In this document: one piece after another, positions 36,261-47,560 of the stretch
Position numbering within the stretch: the stretch's first letter is position 1
How the letters are laid out: each line of letters begins with the position of its first letter
Assembly: GCA_021234155.1 (NCBI GenBank)
Contig: JAJEKV010000004.1
Span: 29,729,305-29,793,304 of the forward strand
Length of the DNA stretch: 64,000 nt
From: Isoetes taiwanensis
Taxonomy: Eukaryota > Streptophyta > Lycopodiopsida > Isoetales > Isoetaceae
Reading direction: 5' to 3'
Notes under the pieces: model-generated
What the model was told of the DNA's origin: nothing
The model's input: only the letters and a program-made list of their open reading frames with translations
The model's database searches: none
Position numbers and translations under genes: made by a program

Positions 36261-38102
36261 GATTGGAGATGCTGAGAATGCTGCCTGGAGGCTTGCAGGC
36301 ATGGATTCGACTCCAAGATTTGATCTGCACATCTCTCAAGCTGCTGGCAGTTCTGAAATTTCTGTTTTAAGTGATATAACTAACATGCAGGACGAAGATG
36401 CTAGCTTTAAAACTGAGTTTTCTGATGATGCAATCACAAAATATCTTGAAGAAGCAGAATCTAATGGGCATCTAAGTGTGCTAGTTCCATGTGAAAGGGA
36501 GAAAGAGAATTCTGGGAAACAGGCAGCAGTTCCCTTTTTGGAAATCGATAATGATTTGCTGCAAGAAGTTCGTAGTGGCGGCATTAGCAAGTCTGAGACA
36601 AAAATGCAATGGGCGAGGAGGCGGTTTGACTGTTGGAGGGTTCATGTGAATATTCCTGTTGATAAAAAAATTGAGGAACTCGATTTGAAAGAGTTTGCCA
36701 GCATGTTGGAGTTATTTATGCTTCAAGTTGTGAAGCTAGATGGATCAATGTACCCACCTGAAACGTAAGTTGACATTCTTTTATTTATTTGACATTCTTT
36801 TATTACCTCTTACATTCTTTTTTGCAGTCTTCAAGACTTGTTTAGAAGATTTGGATGCATGATTCGACGTGAGCAGGAGTGGAAGATTGCAGAAAGTGGT
36901 ATAGAGGAGTTTCCTTTCAATATTAAGTATTCTGTTGTTTTCACGCGGGCAAGGCTTGCGTGTGTTGTGTCTATGAGGAGATCGAGGATGACACCAGGGT
37001 TGTGTAAAACAAGGAAGAAAGTAGATGAAATTTCATTCGCCAACGAACAGGCCCTTCTGTCCGATGTTGACCATGGAATTCAACATTCCGTTGGTCTGCA
37101 AAAGAGGCTTTTATTTTATTGTGTATCCAGATTTGGTATTCGGGGTCAAGAGGAGTTGGAAGGTCTGAAGGTGGTCAATTTTGAGATAGGAATGGAAAAT
37201 GGAAGGAGTACGTAGAATATAATGAGAGGTTGTCAAAGCAGTATGACGTAAGCATGGACAAATACCAAGAAGAATCCTTTCGGATGCCGCTTCGTGTTTA
37301 TGAAGACGATGTAATTGTGACCTTCAAACAATTTTTCTGCCATTACCCTTACACGACTCCTGATGATGACTGGTTATTCAGGCAATCATTTCACCACGTA
37401 AACAGTAAATAATTTTTTTTTGTATTTCATAATAGCTTTTATTTTTAAAACTTAAACTGTTTTAAATCTTGCAGGCTTGGTATAATGTAAAGCATAAGGT
37501 TAGTGGCCGAAAGATATCACAATGGCTGAAGTACATGATGAAACTTATAGGAGTTGATGGCTCTTTCAGTGGAAAGAGTGGACGGACGACACTAGTTTCT
37601 AGGTTGTCATGAGCTGGTGTACCAATTAATATTGGTATGAAAGTTACTGGACATCGCAGCATGGAGGCTTTTCAAAGGTAATTATTGTACAATTTTTTGT
37701 CATGTTTTTTTATTTTTGTAGCTTCCCTAATTAATTGCATGTTCTGCTATATTCAGGTATGATAAAACTGCAGATTTCCAAGTGAAGGCTGCAATGGAGA
37801 TAGCTGGCAAGCCGTTCGATACAATTGGATCTAGAAGGATGTTTGAAGCAGTCTATAAGGATGAGCTTAATGCGTACGATAAAGGGCAGTTTGGGGAAAA
37901 TGCTGAAGCTCCACATGGTAGTCCTGTATCTTCTACATCTGCTTCAATAATTTCTGCTCCAGTATCAGGTTCTACATCAATGGTAGATGCTGTTAAGGAA
38001 GTTCATGTACCTAGTATCGATGTACCAGGGCCTTTAATCTCACATGCAGATCTGCGGAAAGAAGCTGAAGATGATACATTCTTAAATGATCATTGTGGAT
38101 GA
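36261..38102 (+). pseudogene. Crypton/DUF3504-type tyrosine recombinase with three introns
   Basis: Exons are 36261-36764, 36828-37397, 37475-37677 and 37757-38102 (GT-AG throughout); the likely start is ATG 36301. After an acidic N-terminal region comes a core-binding-like domain (WARRRFDCWRVHV, then LQDLFRRFGCMIRREQEW). The catalytic domain has box I FGIRGQEELEGL (Arg plus Glu-Leu, as in tyrosine recombinases), an RMPLRVYEDD strand, a box II SGKSGRTTLVSRL with Arg, then TGHRS and the nucleophile QRYDK. The order R-KxxR-H-Y matches tyrosine recombinases; the usual His of HxxR is Lys here. The layout is like Crypton elements and the ZMYM/QRICH-type DUF3504 domain derived from them. Two lesions are present: a frameshift near 37200 and TGA at 37610-37612 (a CGA to TGA change is likely). 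The C-terminal tail is Ser/acidic. The reaction would be site-specific DNA strand exchange. Confidence 0.82.
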
Positions 38103-39582
38103 TCTGGAAAAGGTGGTGGCATCACATCGGTTTAGTGGTGTTGTAGGGAAAACATTTCATAACTGTGTCTTCAATTTCAAGTGAAGGTGTCTTAAGTACT
38201 GGATCTTGCTGGATATTTTTGATACTCTGTTGGATATTACTGATACTCTTGCTGGATATTACTGGATGTTGCTGGATATTGCTGGATATTTCTGATATTT
38301 CTAGTGTTCTGATATGTGTTTTGTTAATATGATTCAGTTCATATACTGAAGATGAGCATGTAAATTGTATAACTGAGATAATTAATATGTGATTTTGTTT
38401 CCAGCATTGAATGATTTAATTTGAATGTGTTTTAAGCTTTGATTATGCCTTGTAATTCAAGAGCTTTGTATTTCATTATGCTTTATATTTGTTTTGAACA
38501 AGTTTTGTATTTAAAGTGTGAATCTGGAATGCAAGTAAGCAATCAGGAATGTCTGTAAAAAATCAAGAATGCAAGTAAGCAATTAGGAATGTCTGTAAAA
38601 AATCGGAATGTAAGTAGAAACATAATGCAAGTAAAATACTTAACATTCCTGGAAATGAAACTCGCCACGTGTCATCACCACATTGGAACTCAGGGCAGGA
38701 TGACACGTAAGTGTTGTTTACGGGCAAGGGCCTGGCAAGCTCGGCAGGGCGAGCCTGGTCCACACCCCGCGTATCTCTCACGTAAAGTTGGGGGGGGAGA
38801 ACATTTCACTGCCATATGGCGCTGTCGCAACCACAGAACTTCAGTTAATCCGTTATCAACCAAAGACTGGAAGCATCGAAGGAGAGGAAGACAGCATCGG
38901 AGGAGAGGAAGCGAGCCGCAACAGATTATTTGTTTTAAGATGGGTTTGATATATGGCGAAATGTTCCCCCCCCTAACTTTACATATGGGGAACCTTCAAA
39001 TGGTGAAGGTTCGCTAACGGGGCCTTCCTCACCTCCAAATTACCTCATCCCCTGAATCCCTTGCAGATCCGGCAAGCTAAGCTATGGCGATGGATCCGCA
39101 AGGCTGCTATGGCGATGGCGTGCAAACCACTATCAAGAAATCCAAAACAGAAATATGTAGTAATTTTTCTGTGCAACCCCATTTCCAAGTGAGGCCAGAC
39201 TATGGGGATACAGATCCCTGGGCTACAACGATGGAGGTTCCTTGGCTAAAAACTCTGCAGATCCGCTCCATATCTGGTCGAACTATTGCTTCTTCTATTA
39301 TAAACAAGCGATGGATTTGTTCTTCAATTCCTGTTGTTTCACTGCCAAAATAGAGCCATACGAGACAACAAGGCTGGTGTCCCAACATAGTCTAAGCGTC
39401 CTGTTGCGATGCCTGTTGAGAATCTTGTTTGCGGTGCCGCCAGAGCTGCACCACACAAAAGCCACCCAAACGTCACCTGGAAAAAGAAAAAAAAAGAAGA
39501 AAAAAGGGACTATAATCTAAGGTAATTTGGGGGTGATGAAGGTTATGCATGTCTAACTATCCCCTTCAAATGACATGGTGTA
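38103..39582. other. 3' flank with ctggatatt repeats and a short foldback
   Basis: A ctggatatt/ctgatactc minisatellite lies at 38205-38310, just past the recombinase stop. The segment 38781-38806 (gtaaagttgggggggg...) pairs with 38960-38986 (...ccccccctaactttac), an inverted repeat with about 150 bp between the arms. Direct repeats of aatcaagaatgcaagtaagcaat lie at 38520-38585. No gene was recognised among the short frames. Confidence 0.5.
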
Positions 39583-39731
39583 GATAACGCCCTGGTCTGA
39601 GGACGTTACTGAAAATAAAAATTGAGGGCAATGTGGCCATGGCCAAAATGGCGAGGGTGAGCCATTTTGGCCATGGCCATATAGCCCAAAATTTTTATTT
39701 TGCAATAACGCCCGAGGGCTAGGGTGTTATC
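39583..39731. mobile_element. 149-bp palindromic MITE
   Basis: The ends are gataacgccct and agggtgttatc (inverted). The arms match along most of their length, and the centre is a perfect 19-bp hairpin (39634-39652 with 39661-39679) around an 8-bp loop gagggtga. The whole element would fold into one long stem. No flanking duplication was established. Confidence 0.75.
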
Positions 39732-41110
39732 GCTCTTAACACTCTAGTTTGAGGGTTTACGTCGCTTTCTATTTCGATGAAGCTCTATTGGAAGCCTCAG
39801 AGATTGAAGGTTGCATTCCAGCCATGGGTCAACTTATAAGGGTAGACCATACTTTCTTTCCTGAGGGCATATTTTTGTTGCCCTTTTTGGAAAGGTTAAA
39901 ATGTTATCAACACTTTTAATTTCAAGGTACAATGTAAACTGCCCTTATTTACTACAAAATCGTTATAAAACAACATTTATCTATCAAAGCACATATTTAT
40001 AGAAAACAAAGTAATTTCTATTTCAAAAAAACATAGCAGTTTATATATTTATAAATATCATCATAGCTTATATGCATGTGAGTTCAAAAAAGGATTAGAG
40101 TACGAAACAAGACAAGGTAACTTTCAAAGATACAGTTCCCCAATACGCCTCTCCTTCGCATTCATCTATCCCTTGTAAATAGATGACCAATCAACTTCTT
40201 CCATGTTCCTCAGACCGTTTAATGATATAATAAATCTAAGCTTTTGAAGCTCAATCTACTTCTATCATCATCTTTGATGCTATTCAATTTTGAGAAACCC
40301 CTTTACATTCCACTATAGAGTCGGGATCACTAAAATCATTTGCGATAACTTCTTCATTTCAGGATATAATTGGCCTAACTCCAATTCAAACCCCCTAAAA
40401 AGCCAAGCCTCATTTTAAGATCTTCTTGGACAATGGACCATCATTCTTAAAGTGAAATCCATGTACTCAACTCTACATTTATCCATCAATCCTTCCATCG
40501 AGAGAGCCAATAAACACCTCCATCCATTTGTCACATATTTTAGCATGCACATCATCATCATCAAGATCTTTTACATAATTAGGAGGAGAGAATATATTTT
40601 CAAGGGAGCGGTCGAGGCTGATCTCTATTAGAATTGGCAATAGGGGTTGCTAAGGTGCCATTTATAGAAGCACTACTGCTATTCAAAGCACTTATACTAT
40701 TTGATGCATTAGCATGTGAAGCCAGATCACCTTCTTGAAAGACACCCTCACTAAGAGCCAAAGAGTTAACATGCAATGCCAAATTTTTTCGCTGCATCGC
40801 CATGGATACATGAGATTTTGCAGGTAATTTAGAAATTGAAGCCATTCCTTCTAAAAGGGCCGAAATCTGTCAGAGCCAAAACGACTATCACTTAGAATCT
40901 AAACCTATAATGCCACACATCATCGGAAAGAGCTCTGAATCAGCTTTTCAATGAGATAAAAATACCAAAATACGAGGTCGGTAGCTCAAGCTATGAACAC
41001 AGACGTGAAGCAGACTCCGGCAAAAACCCTACCAGGGCAGTCCATCCACTCTCTTTCATGTCCAAAGATACTAAAACTATGGTGTGACGTGCTTTAATTT
41101 TTACTTTGGA
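39732..41110 (-). other. Unassigned, possibly decayed coding DNA
   Basis: A minus-strand 81-codon frame (40845-40600; MASISKLPAKSHVSMAMQRK...) and broken coding-like stretches to its left suggest an old element, but I recognise no domain. The rest is AT-rich with nothing supportable. Confidence 0.35.
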
Positions 41111-41997
41111 TGTTACGAACCAAAATTTTAGTACTAAAATTTTTGCTTTGTATTCACATCAAATCATCACAGTACAAAGAACAAGTACTGGCTCCCACGA
41201 GGCTATATACATGAAAGCCACGTATACAGATGACAAGATGACAGCACAGTACTAGCTCCCACGAGGCTATATACGGACGTATGCTCCACCAGCTATCAAA
41301 GAGCCTGCACAAGTTTCCACATGTTAGTAATATGCATAAGAGTTATCTAGTAGTGTCAACATGAAGCAATGGCTTGACGGCTAGAAGAACACACATATGG
41401 AATCCACCAGACGTACGATCCGTCCAGACAGTACGTCGTCTAGAACTTTCGTGTTGGTGGATCCAGTATAAGGGAGAACTGCAAGCAACATAAGAACTTA
41501 GACGCTAGACTGTTGGCTACAGCCATCACCGGCCCATACCAGCGATAGATTTCACCTCACCAACACTCATAGTTCTAAACTAGATGCGGCATGCTCATCC
41601 ATATTTATGCAACGCATGCCACTCCCCTAATATAAACACCAAGTGTTTATCTGCTCTGCACTACACAACTCATAGAGCTATGCATCCCCAAAGATGCAAT
41701 ACAAAGCATGGGAAACAATGCAGGATAACTAGACTGTTGACGAGCATGCGGCAATGTCCCATAACAGTGTCACACACTGCCTCACTAGTACCACAGTGTC
41801 ACCATAGTCTATCAAGCATCAGCTTGCCTATTTACAGCAGAAGCCACAGTCGGTCTGCAAGGGCAATTCTAACACTACCCTCAAGGGAATTACCATACTA
41901 GCTCATTATCCTTAAGCCAAGTACGCCCCCTCGTTACACCGGACCCAGCAAGAGTGTGAGACTGAAACCCAGTTATGCAAGTATACCACCTCTCTCA

Positions 41998-42190
41998 TGT
42001 TGAGATGCCACGTTGGGCTCTCATGTCTTTTTCTATATTTAGCCCTTGCAAGTATAGACATGCCTTTTCCATATTTAGGCATGCCTTTTTCCATGTACAT
42101 ATATATGTGTTCATATTCAATACATGATTTGAGTCTTTGGGATTACTTCCTTTGTTCTTGTTTTTGTATGCTTTTCGCTTAGTTTCAATA
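41998..42190 (+). repeat. Ty1/copia 5' LTR
   Basis: A 193-bp LTR, TGTTGAGATG...TTTCAATA, differing from the 3' LTR at two positions, so the insertion is recent. The preceding TCTCA (41993-41997) is the target duplication, repeated at 47561-47565. The terminal dinucleotide is TA rather than CA in both LTRs. Confidence 0.93.
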
Positions 42191-42202
42191 TGGTATCAGA
42201 GC
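42191..42202 (+). other. Primer-binding site (initiator Met-tRNA type)
   Basis: tggtatcagagc directly follows the 5' LTR. It is the usual plant copia site complementary to initiator methionine tRNA. Confidence 0.93.
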
Positions 42203-43311
42203 AGCAGGTAATAACTGTGAAAGGCGATTCGTCAGCAAAGACGATTTATGTTTTTAATGGTACTGGATATCCAGGTTGGAAAAGAAAAATAAAGTGTGCT
42301 TGATTTTAGCGCCCGAAGCAACCAGTGCAGGGTGATCAATTGGTCACTTCTGGAAAAGATTTTGACGCGTGGGTAAAAGAAGAAGAACAGTGGAAAATTA
42401 AAGATCGTGCAGCACGGCGTTTATTAGTTTATGGATTGAAAGATTCGATCCATGCGGATGTTGATCAATTTGTTACGTCTAGTGAAGTCTGGAATTATTT
42501 GGAACAAGTCTATAATAAAAGAACGAAGCAAGAAGTACTTTTCTTAAAGAGGAGTTTAGCAAATCTTCAGTTTGATTCGTCGATTACTGTACGAGAACAT
42601 ATTGACCGTTTCAAAGAGATTGTCGAACAATTAGCTGCAGCTGGTGCACCTATATCAAAAGATGAGTTAGTTATGCAGTTATTAGAAACTTTTCCGTCTT
42701 CTGAGTTTGGGGTGATTATTTCCATCTTAATGAATAAGAAAAACATTTCTTTTGAAGATGCTTGTGAATCCTTAGAGGATCATGTGCGGCGTATTGTTGC
42801 GCCTCCTATTGTTAAAGATGTTGCTATGGTAGCAGATACACGAAAGAGACAAAGTTCTTCTGAATTTACTGAACAACAAAAGAAAAGGTTTCGGTTTTCT
42901 CGTGGTTATTATGGAGGTGGTGGTCGTGGGTATGGTCGTGGTTATGACAGTGGAACATATGATTCGTATGGTCGTGGTCGTGGTGGTGGTGGTGGTTATG
43001 ATGATCGTGGTCGTGGTAGTGGTGGTCGTAGTGGCCGTGTAGGCTATGGACGTGGTCGAGGGCCACGTGGTTATCAACCTTATGCATGTGATTATTTTGG
43101 TCGGCTTGGTCATGGAATTGCAAGATGTTATGATAGACAAGATGATGAGAAGCGGGCTGCTGAAGCTAATTATGTTAGCATGTCACGTGATGTTGAGCGT
43201 TATGATGTGGACAAGCCTAGTGGACCTTCTGTTCCACCTAATACAAGTGTTCTAGGGAGTACTGATAACATGATGATTGATTCAGGTGTGCATCATGTTC
43301 CTTCTAAATAA
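42203..43311 (+). pseudogene. Copia Gag with UBN2-type domain, RGG tract and damaged zinc knuckle
   Basis: The Gag frame is open from about 42316 to 43311. Its first part upstream (YVFNGTGYPGWKRKIKCA) is followed by stops near 42301-42308, so the N-terminus is frame-broken. The capsid-like region includes WNYLEQVYNKRTKQEVLFLK and EIVEQLAAAGAPISKDELVM. A long Gly/Arg/Tyr tract (residues 190-245 of the frame) follows, then CDYFGRLGHGIARC: the second Cys of CX2CX4HX4C is Phe. The frame ends IDSGVHHVPSK-stop, that is, it enters the protease active site and stops inside the intron-like segment described separately. Confidence 0.85.
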
Positions 43312-43353
43312 GTGAGAACTATTGAGTAGTGTTGATGTGATGTGGTGGTGTGA

Positions 43354-43397
<44 letters not shown>

Positions 43398-43536
43398 TGT
43401 TGTGGTGATATTTGTATGTTTATTTCGAGTTTTTTGTTGGAATAAAAGAAGAAACAAGTGTGTGTTTTATTATGAAGCAATATCTGGTATTTGAGTTTGG
43501 ATTTTATATTTATTTTGTGTATTTTTGTTGGCATAG
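43286..43536 (+). promoter_or_regulatory. Intron-like 251-bp segment at the protease active site
   Basis: The upstream frame reads IDSG and the downstream frame reads GATQHMVFEKSL. Removing 43286-43536 (CAG|GTGTGC ... TTTTTGTTGGCATAG|GT) restores DSGATQHM in one frame. Splice-like borders, a T-rich 3' end and the exact codon join support an intron. It contains a run of about 38 A (43358-43395). Unspliced RNA would make Gag only (stop at 43309-43311), spliced RNA Gag-Pro. A nested insertion with AGGTG at both sides is the alternative. Confidence 0.65.
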
Positions 43537-44218
43537 GTGCTACTCAACATATGGTGTTTGAGAAATCCTTGCTTAGAAATTATCATCCTTTGCGTGTTTT
43601 GAAGTATGTTTATATGGGTGATGATAGTCGCCAACAAATTCTTGGAATTGGTGATTTGCCATTACAAGCTCGTTCAGGGATTCATTTTCTCCGTGGTGTA
43701 TTACATGTGCCTGCCTTACATCGTCATTTACTTTCAGTTTCTCGCTTAACTGATGTTGGGATTCATATCTACTTTGATGAACTCTTTTGTTATCTTTTAA
43801 AAGATGGCTTGATTCTTGTACTTGGTATGCGTCATCATAATCTATATGAGTATAAGATCACGATGATCTGATTTATGCACTTCATCAGAAGAAATTTTCG
43901 ATGGAGATTTGTGGCATGGACGTTTTTTTTGTCATGCGTCTTTTGCAAAGATTATTGCATATGAAAAAATACGGTGTTGTGCATGGTTTTTCGATGGATT
44001 CAAGAGCGGTATTAGCGCCTTGTGAAGCGTGTGTACTTGGTAAACCTTGTAGGCATCCTTTTAATCATGTTGCTCCTCGTGCATCATCTATCTTAGAGTT
44101 GGTTCATATGGATCTTTGTGGGCCTTTACCACGGTCACTTGGTGGTGCCGTTTATTTTCTACTGATAATTGATGATTATTCACGTTATTGTTTCATCTAT
44201 GCACTTAAGAAGAATAAG
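43537..44218 (+). pseudogene. Copia protease and N-terminal integrase
   Basis: The protease continues from GATQHMVFEKSL through GIGDLPLQ and LHVPALHRHLLSVSRLTDVG. The GAG-pre-integrase motif LWHGRF-CHASFAK is readable at 43911-43950 but frameshifted. The integrase has zinc-binding CEACVLGKPCRHPF and the first catalytic Asp in HMDLCGPLPRS, then DDYSRYCFIYALKK. The frame is cut by the 452-bp insertion that follows. Confidence 0.85.
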
Positions 44219-44319
44219 TAGCATAATAACAGGGGGTTCCAGGGGGATTTCATATGGATGTTAAAATGACAATTCTTAGAACCATAGGCCATATATTCCT
44301 AAGATAATTGAATGGGTTG

Positions 44320-44351
<32 letters not shown>

Positions 44352-44670
44352 CATAGACTCAAGATAGAAAATAGTTACATGAGCTCATAGAGAAATGTTG
44401 GTTAATGTAGACTTATCAGGATATTGAGTTTTTTTGGTAGAGGTTCAAGACCCCGTATTACATCTTCTAAATCCGTATACAAAGCCGTATAGAGTCTCGA
44501 TATCGCATCAAAACCTTAGGCAAACTCGTATTTGACATTTCAAAATCATAGGAAACCCCATCATAACTGAGCATAAGCGAAACGAGAGGCACCCTGAGGC
44601 TCCAACATACAATATGGGCCGTAGGATCGACAGATCCAACGACTGTGGTAGTTCAGGGTGCACCCAGTTT
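44219..44670. mobile_element. 452-bp insertion in the copia integrase, 8-bp duplication
   Basis: agaataag occurs at 44211-44218 and 44671-44678. Joining across it restores the integrase reading. The insert begins TAGCATAATAACAGGGGG and ends GGGTGCACCCAGTTT, without clear inverted ends. It contains about 28 A (44322-44350) and a B-box-like gaggttcaagacccc (44446). An 8-bp duplication fits hAT; the A tract and B box would fit a SINE. The class is undecided. Confidence 0.75.
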
Positions 44671-44678
44671 AGAATAAG

Positions 44679-45600
44679 TTTTTGCTACATTTTGCAAATG
44701 GAAAGCCATGGTGGAATTACAAAAGGAAAAGACTTTGAAAAGTATCCGTAGTGACAATGGTGGTGAATTCAAAAATAATGAGTTTGATTCTTTTTGTGCT
44801 CATGCTGGTATTTTGCGAGAGTATACAGTTCCTCATACACCACAACATAATGGGGGTTCTTTGGCGTAAAACCGAACTGTTTTAAATGCTATTCAAGTAT
44901 GTTACTTCATTCGGGTTTGGATGTAAAGTTTTGGGCTGAAGCAGCAAGTACAGCTTTATGTTCAGAATTGTATATCTTCTTCTTCTGTTGATGGTTTAAC
45001 ACCATTTGAGGTATGGCATGGAAAAAAGCCTACAGTTGAACATTTTAAAGTATTTGGATCTCAGGCTTATGCTTATATTCCTAAGGAGAAACGGACTAAG
45101 TTGCAGCCAGTTGCTCAAAAGGTTGTCTTTTTAGGTTATGCTGATAATGCACCTGCTTATCGACTATTTGACTTGGTTTCTGGAAAGGTTGTGTTATGCC
45201 GCTATAGAGATACTGTTGTTAATGAAAATGTTATGATCCAATCTCCTTCGCAATCTAATGATCATGATCATGATGTCCTATCAAATTTTCGTGAGTATTC
45301 TGATGAAAATATTTTCAATGAGAGTGGTGTTGAGAAAGTACCGTCACATCAACCTTCTACTTTACCTGATATCTCGGATTTACCTGATAGTGTTGGAGGA
45401 GAATATGAAGATTTATCTGATCAGTTACATGAGAATATTATTTCACTAGATGATCATTACACTATACCACCTGAAGATAATTCTGCACAATCCTCTAGAG
45501 TTATGTCTCAACAAGAATTTCATGACACTTTCGTGATTACTAGGCAGGCCCTCCAATTACTTTGCGTGATTATTATACTTTTGTGTATGCATCGAGCCTG
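44679..45600 (+). pseudogene. Copia integrase C-terminal half and linker
   Basis: It resumes after the insertion with WKAMVELQKEKTLKS, then the second catalytic Asp (SDNGGEF). The third catalytic site, normally NGVSERKNRT, reads NGGSLA-stop-NRT, so the Glu is lost and the integrase is dead as assembled. FGSQAYAYIPKEKRTKLQP and VFLGYADNAPAYRLFD mark the integrase C-terminal domain. An Asp/Ser-rich linker leads to a frame break near 45550. Confidence 0.85.
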
Positions 45601-47172
45601 AGCATACTATTCATGATGCTCTAAATTCTGATGAACGTGAACATTGGCAACAAGCAATGGATGCTGAATATCATTCTTTGATAAGTAAAGGCACTTGGGA
45701 TTTAGTACCTCTTCCTTCTGGACGTAAAGCTATAAAATGTAAGTGGGTTTTTCGAGTTAAAACTAAAGCAGATGGTACTTTTGACAGATTTAAAGCAAGG
45801 TTGGTTGCAAAAGGGTTTTCACAAATTGCTGGTGTTGATTATCATGAAACATTCTCGCCTGTAGTGCGTCTTGCCACTGTGCGTGCTTTGTTAGCATTTG
45901 CAGTTAATCATAATCTCTATATTCATCAAATGGATGTTAAAACAGCATTTCTAAATGGAGATCTTACAGAAGATATTTATATGGCACAACCTGATGGTTA
46001 TAAGGTTTCAGGTCAAGAGAATTTGGTTTGCAAATTAAGGAAAGCTCTGTATGGTTTGAAACAAGCATCACGTGCTTGGTATAAGAAGATGCATGCATTT
46101 CTTATTTTCGATGGTTACTTTACCCACCATCGCCGATGCAAATCTTTATTATAAAAAAGTTGGTGCTGTCTTCACTTTCATTGCGCTTTATGTTGATGAC
46201 ACTATTTTAGCATCGAATGATCTTCTGTTTCTTAATAAGTGCAAGGCCAGTCTTGGAGCTGCGTTTGATATGGTTGATCTTGGTTCTATCAAATCTTGTC
46301 TTGGACTTCAAATAGAACGTCAAGAAGGTTGCATAAGATTGAGTCAACCAAAATATATTTCTGAGTTACTTGATAAATATGATATGACTAATGCTAAGCC
46401 TCAGTTAACACCATTGGGGCCTAATGTTAAGTTGACTAAGCAGATGTGTCCTCAAACAGAAAGCCGGCGTCTTGATATGGCTAACTATCCATATGCAAGT
46501 CTTGTTGGTGCTTTAATGTACTTAGCACATGCTACGAGACCAGATATAAGTTATGTTGTTAACACATTGGGACAATTTATGTCTAATCCAGGGCGTCAGC
46601 ATTGGAATGCAGCTAAACGAGTTCTTCGCTATCTTAAAGGCACTATAAATTATGCTTTGACATATGCTCGTCAAGATATAGGTTCTCATGGTTCACAGTT
46701 GGTTGGTTATATTGATGCGGATTGGGGAGGTTGCCCTGATACTTTTCGTTCCACAAGTGGTGCATGTTTCTTTATAGATCATTCTTTGATATCTTGGTAC
46801 AGTAAGAAACAACATTGTGTTGCGGTGTCTACTACTGAAGCAGAATATGTTGTAGCTAGTATGGCAAGTAGAGAGTTGATATGGTTACGGCGTCTACTTC
46901 AATCTTTTCAGCAAGTTTTGATTAGCCCAACAGTTTTATATTGTGATAATCAAAGTGCTATTTCGTTGACTAAGGATGAGGTTTTCCATTCAAAATCTAA
47001 GCATATTGCGATTCATTATCACTACATTAAATTGGAAGTCAAGAAGAAGACAATTGTGTTACAGTATTGTCCTACAGATAATATGATAGCAGATATATTT
47101 ACTAAAGCATTATCTACGGCCAAGCATGAAGATTTTACTAGTCAGTTGCGGCTTCTTAATTCTTCTACTTAG
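45601..47172 (+). pseudogene. Copia reverse transcriptase and RNase H
   Basis: The RT begins HWQQAMDAEYHSL and has KWVFRVKTKADGT, FKARLVAKGFSQ, and MDVKTAFLNGDLTEDIYM. A short deletion and frameshift near 46125 separates it from the palm motif LYVDDTILASND, which is intact. The RNase H part keeps YIDADWGGC, AVSTTEAEYVVAS, CDNQSAISLTKD and the HIAIHYHYI block, ending TKALSTAKHEDF. The second frame (46140-47172) has no stop. This is the best-preserved part of the element and shows how young it is. Confidence 0.9.
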
Positions 47173-47357
47173 TTTTGTTTTGAAGGGTGCCACGATTTTT
47201 CCTTTTGATTCCCACAAAAGGTTTTTTAACCCGGGCACATGACCAAGGTTGCAAGGGGGGATGTTTGGTGTGTGCATCCTTGGTCACCTTCTGAGTAATT
47301 GTATATGACATTTTATATATTGTATTTTTTGTTCTCTTTTATTGAGAGGCCAACGTT

Positions 47358-47367
47358 GCAGGGGGGG
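47358..47367 (+). other. Copia polypurine tract
   Basis: gcaggggggg directly precedes the 3' LTR and would prime plus-strand synthesis. Confidence 0.8.
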
Positions 47368-47560
47368 TGTTGAGATGCCACGTTGGGCTCTCATGCCTTT
47401 TTCTATATTTAGCCCTTGCAAGTATAGACATGCCTTTTCCATATTTAGGCATGCCTTTCTCCATGTACATATATATGTGTTCATATTCAATACATGATTT
47501 GAGTCTTTGGGATTACTTCCTTTGTTCTTGTTTTTGTATGCTTTTCGCTTAGTTTCAATA
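47368..47560 (+). repeat. Ty1/copia 3' LTR
   Basis: A 193-bp LTR, nearly identical to 41998-42190, followed by the duplicated TCTCA (47561-47565). Confidence 0.93.

Noticed and set aside
42772-43140. Minus-strand Thr- or His-rich frames
   Set aside because: Shadow of the Gly/Arg-rich copia Gag tract on the plus strand.
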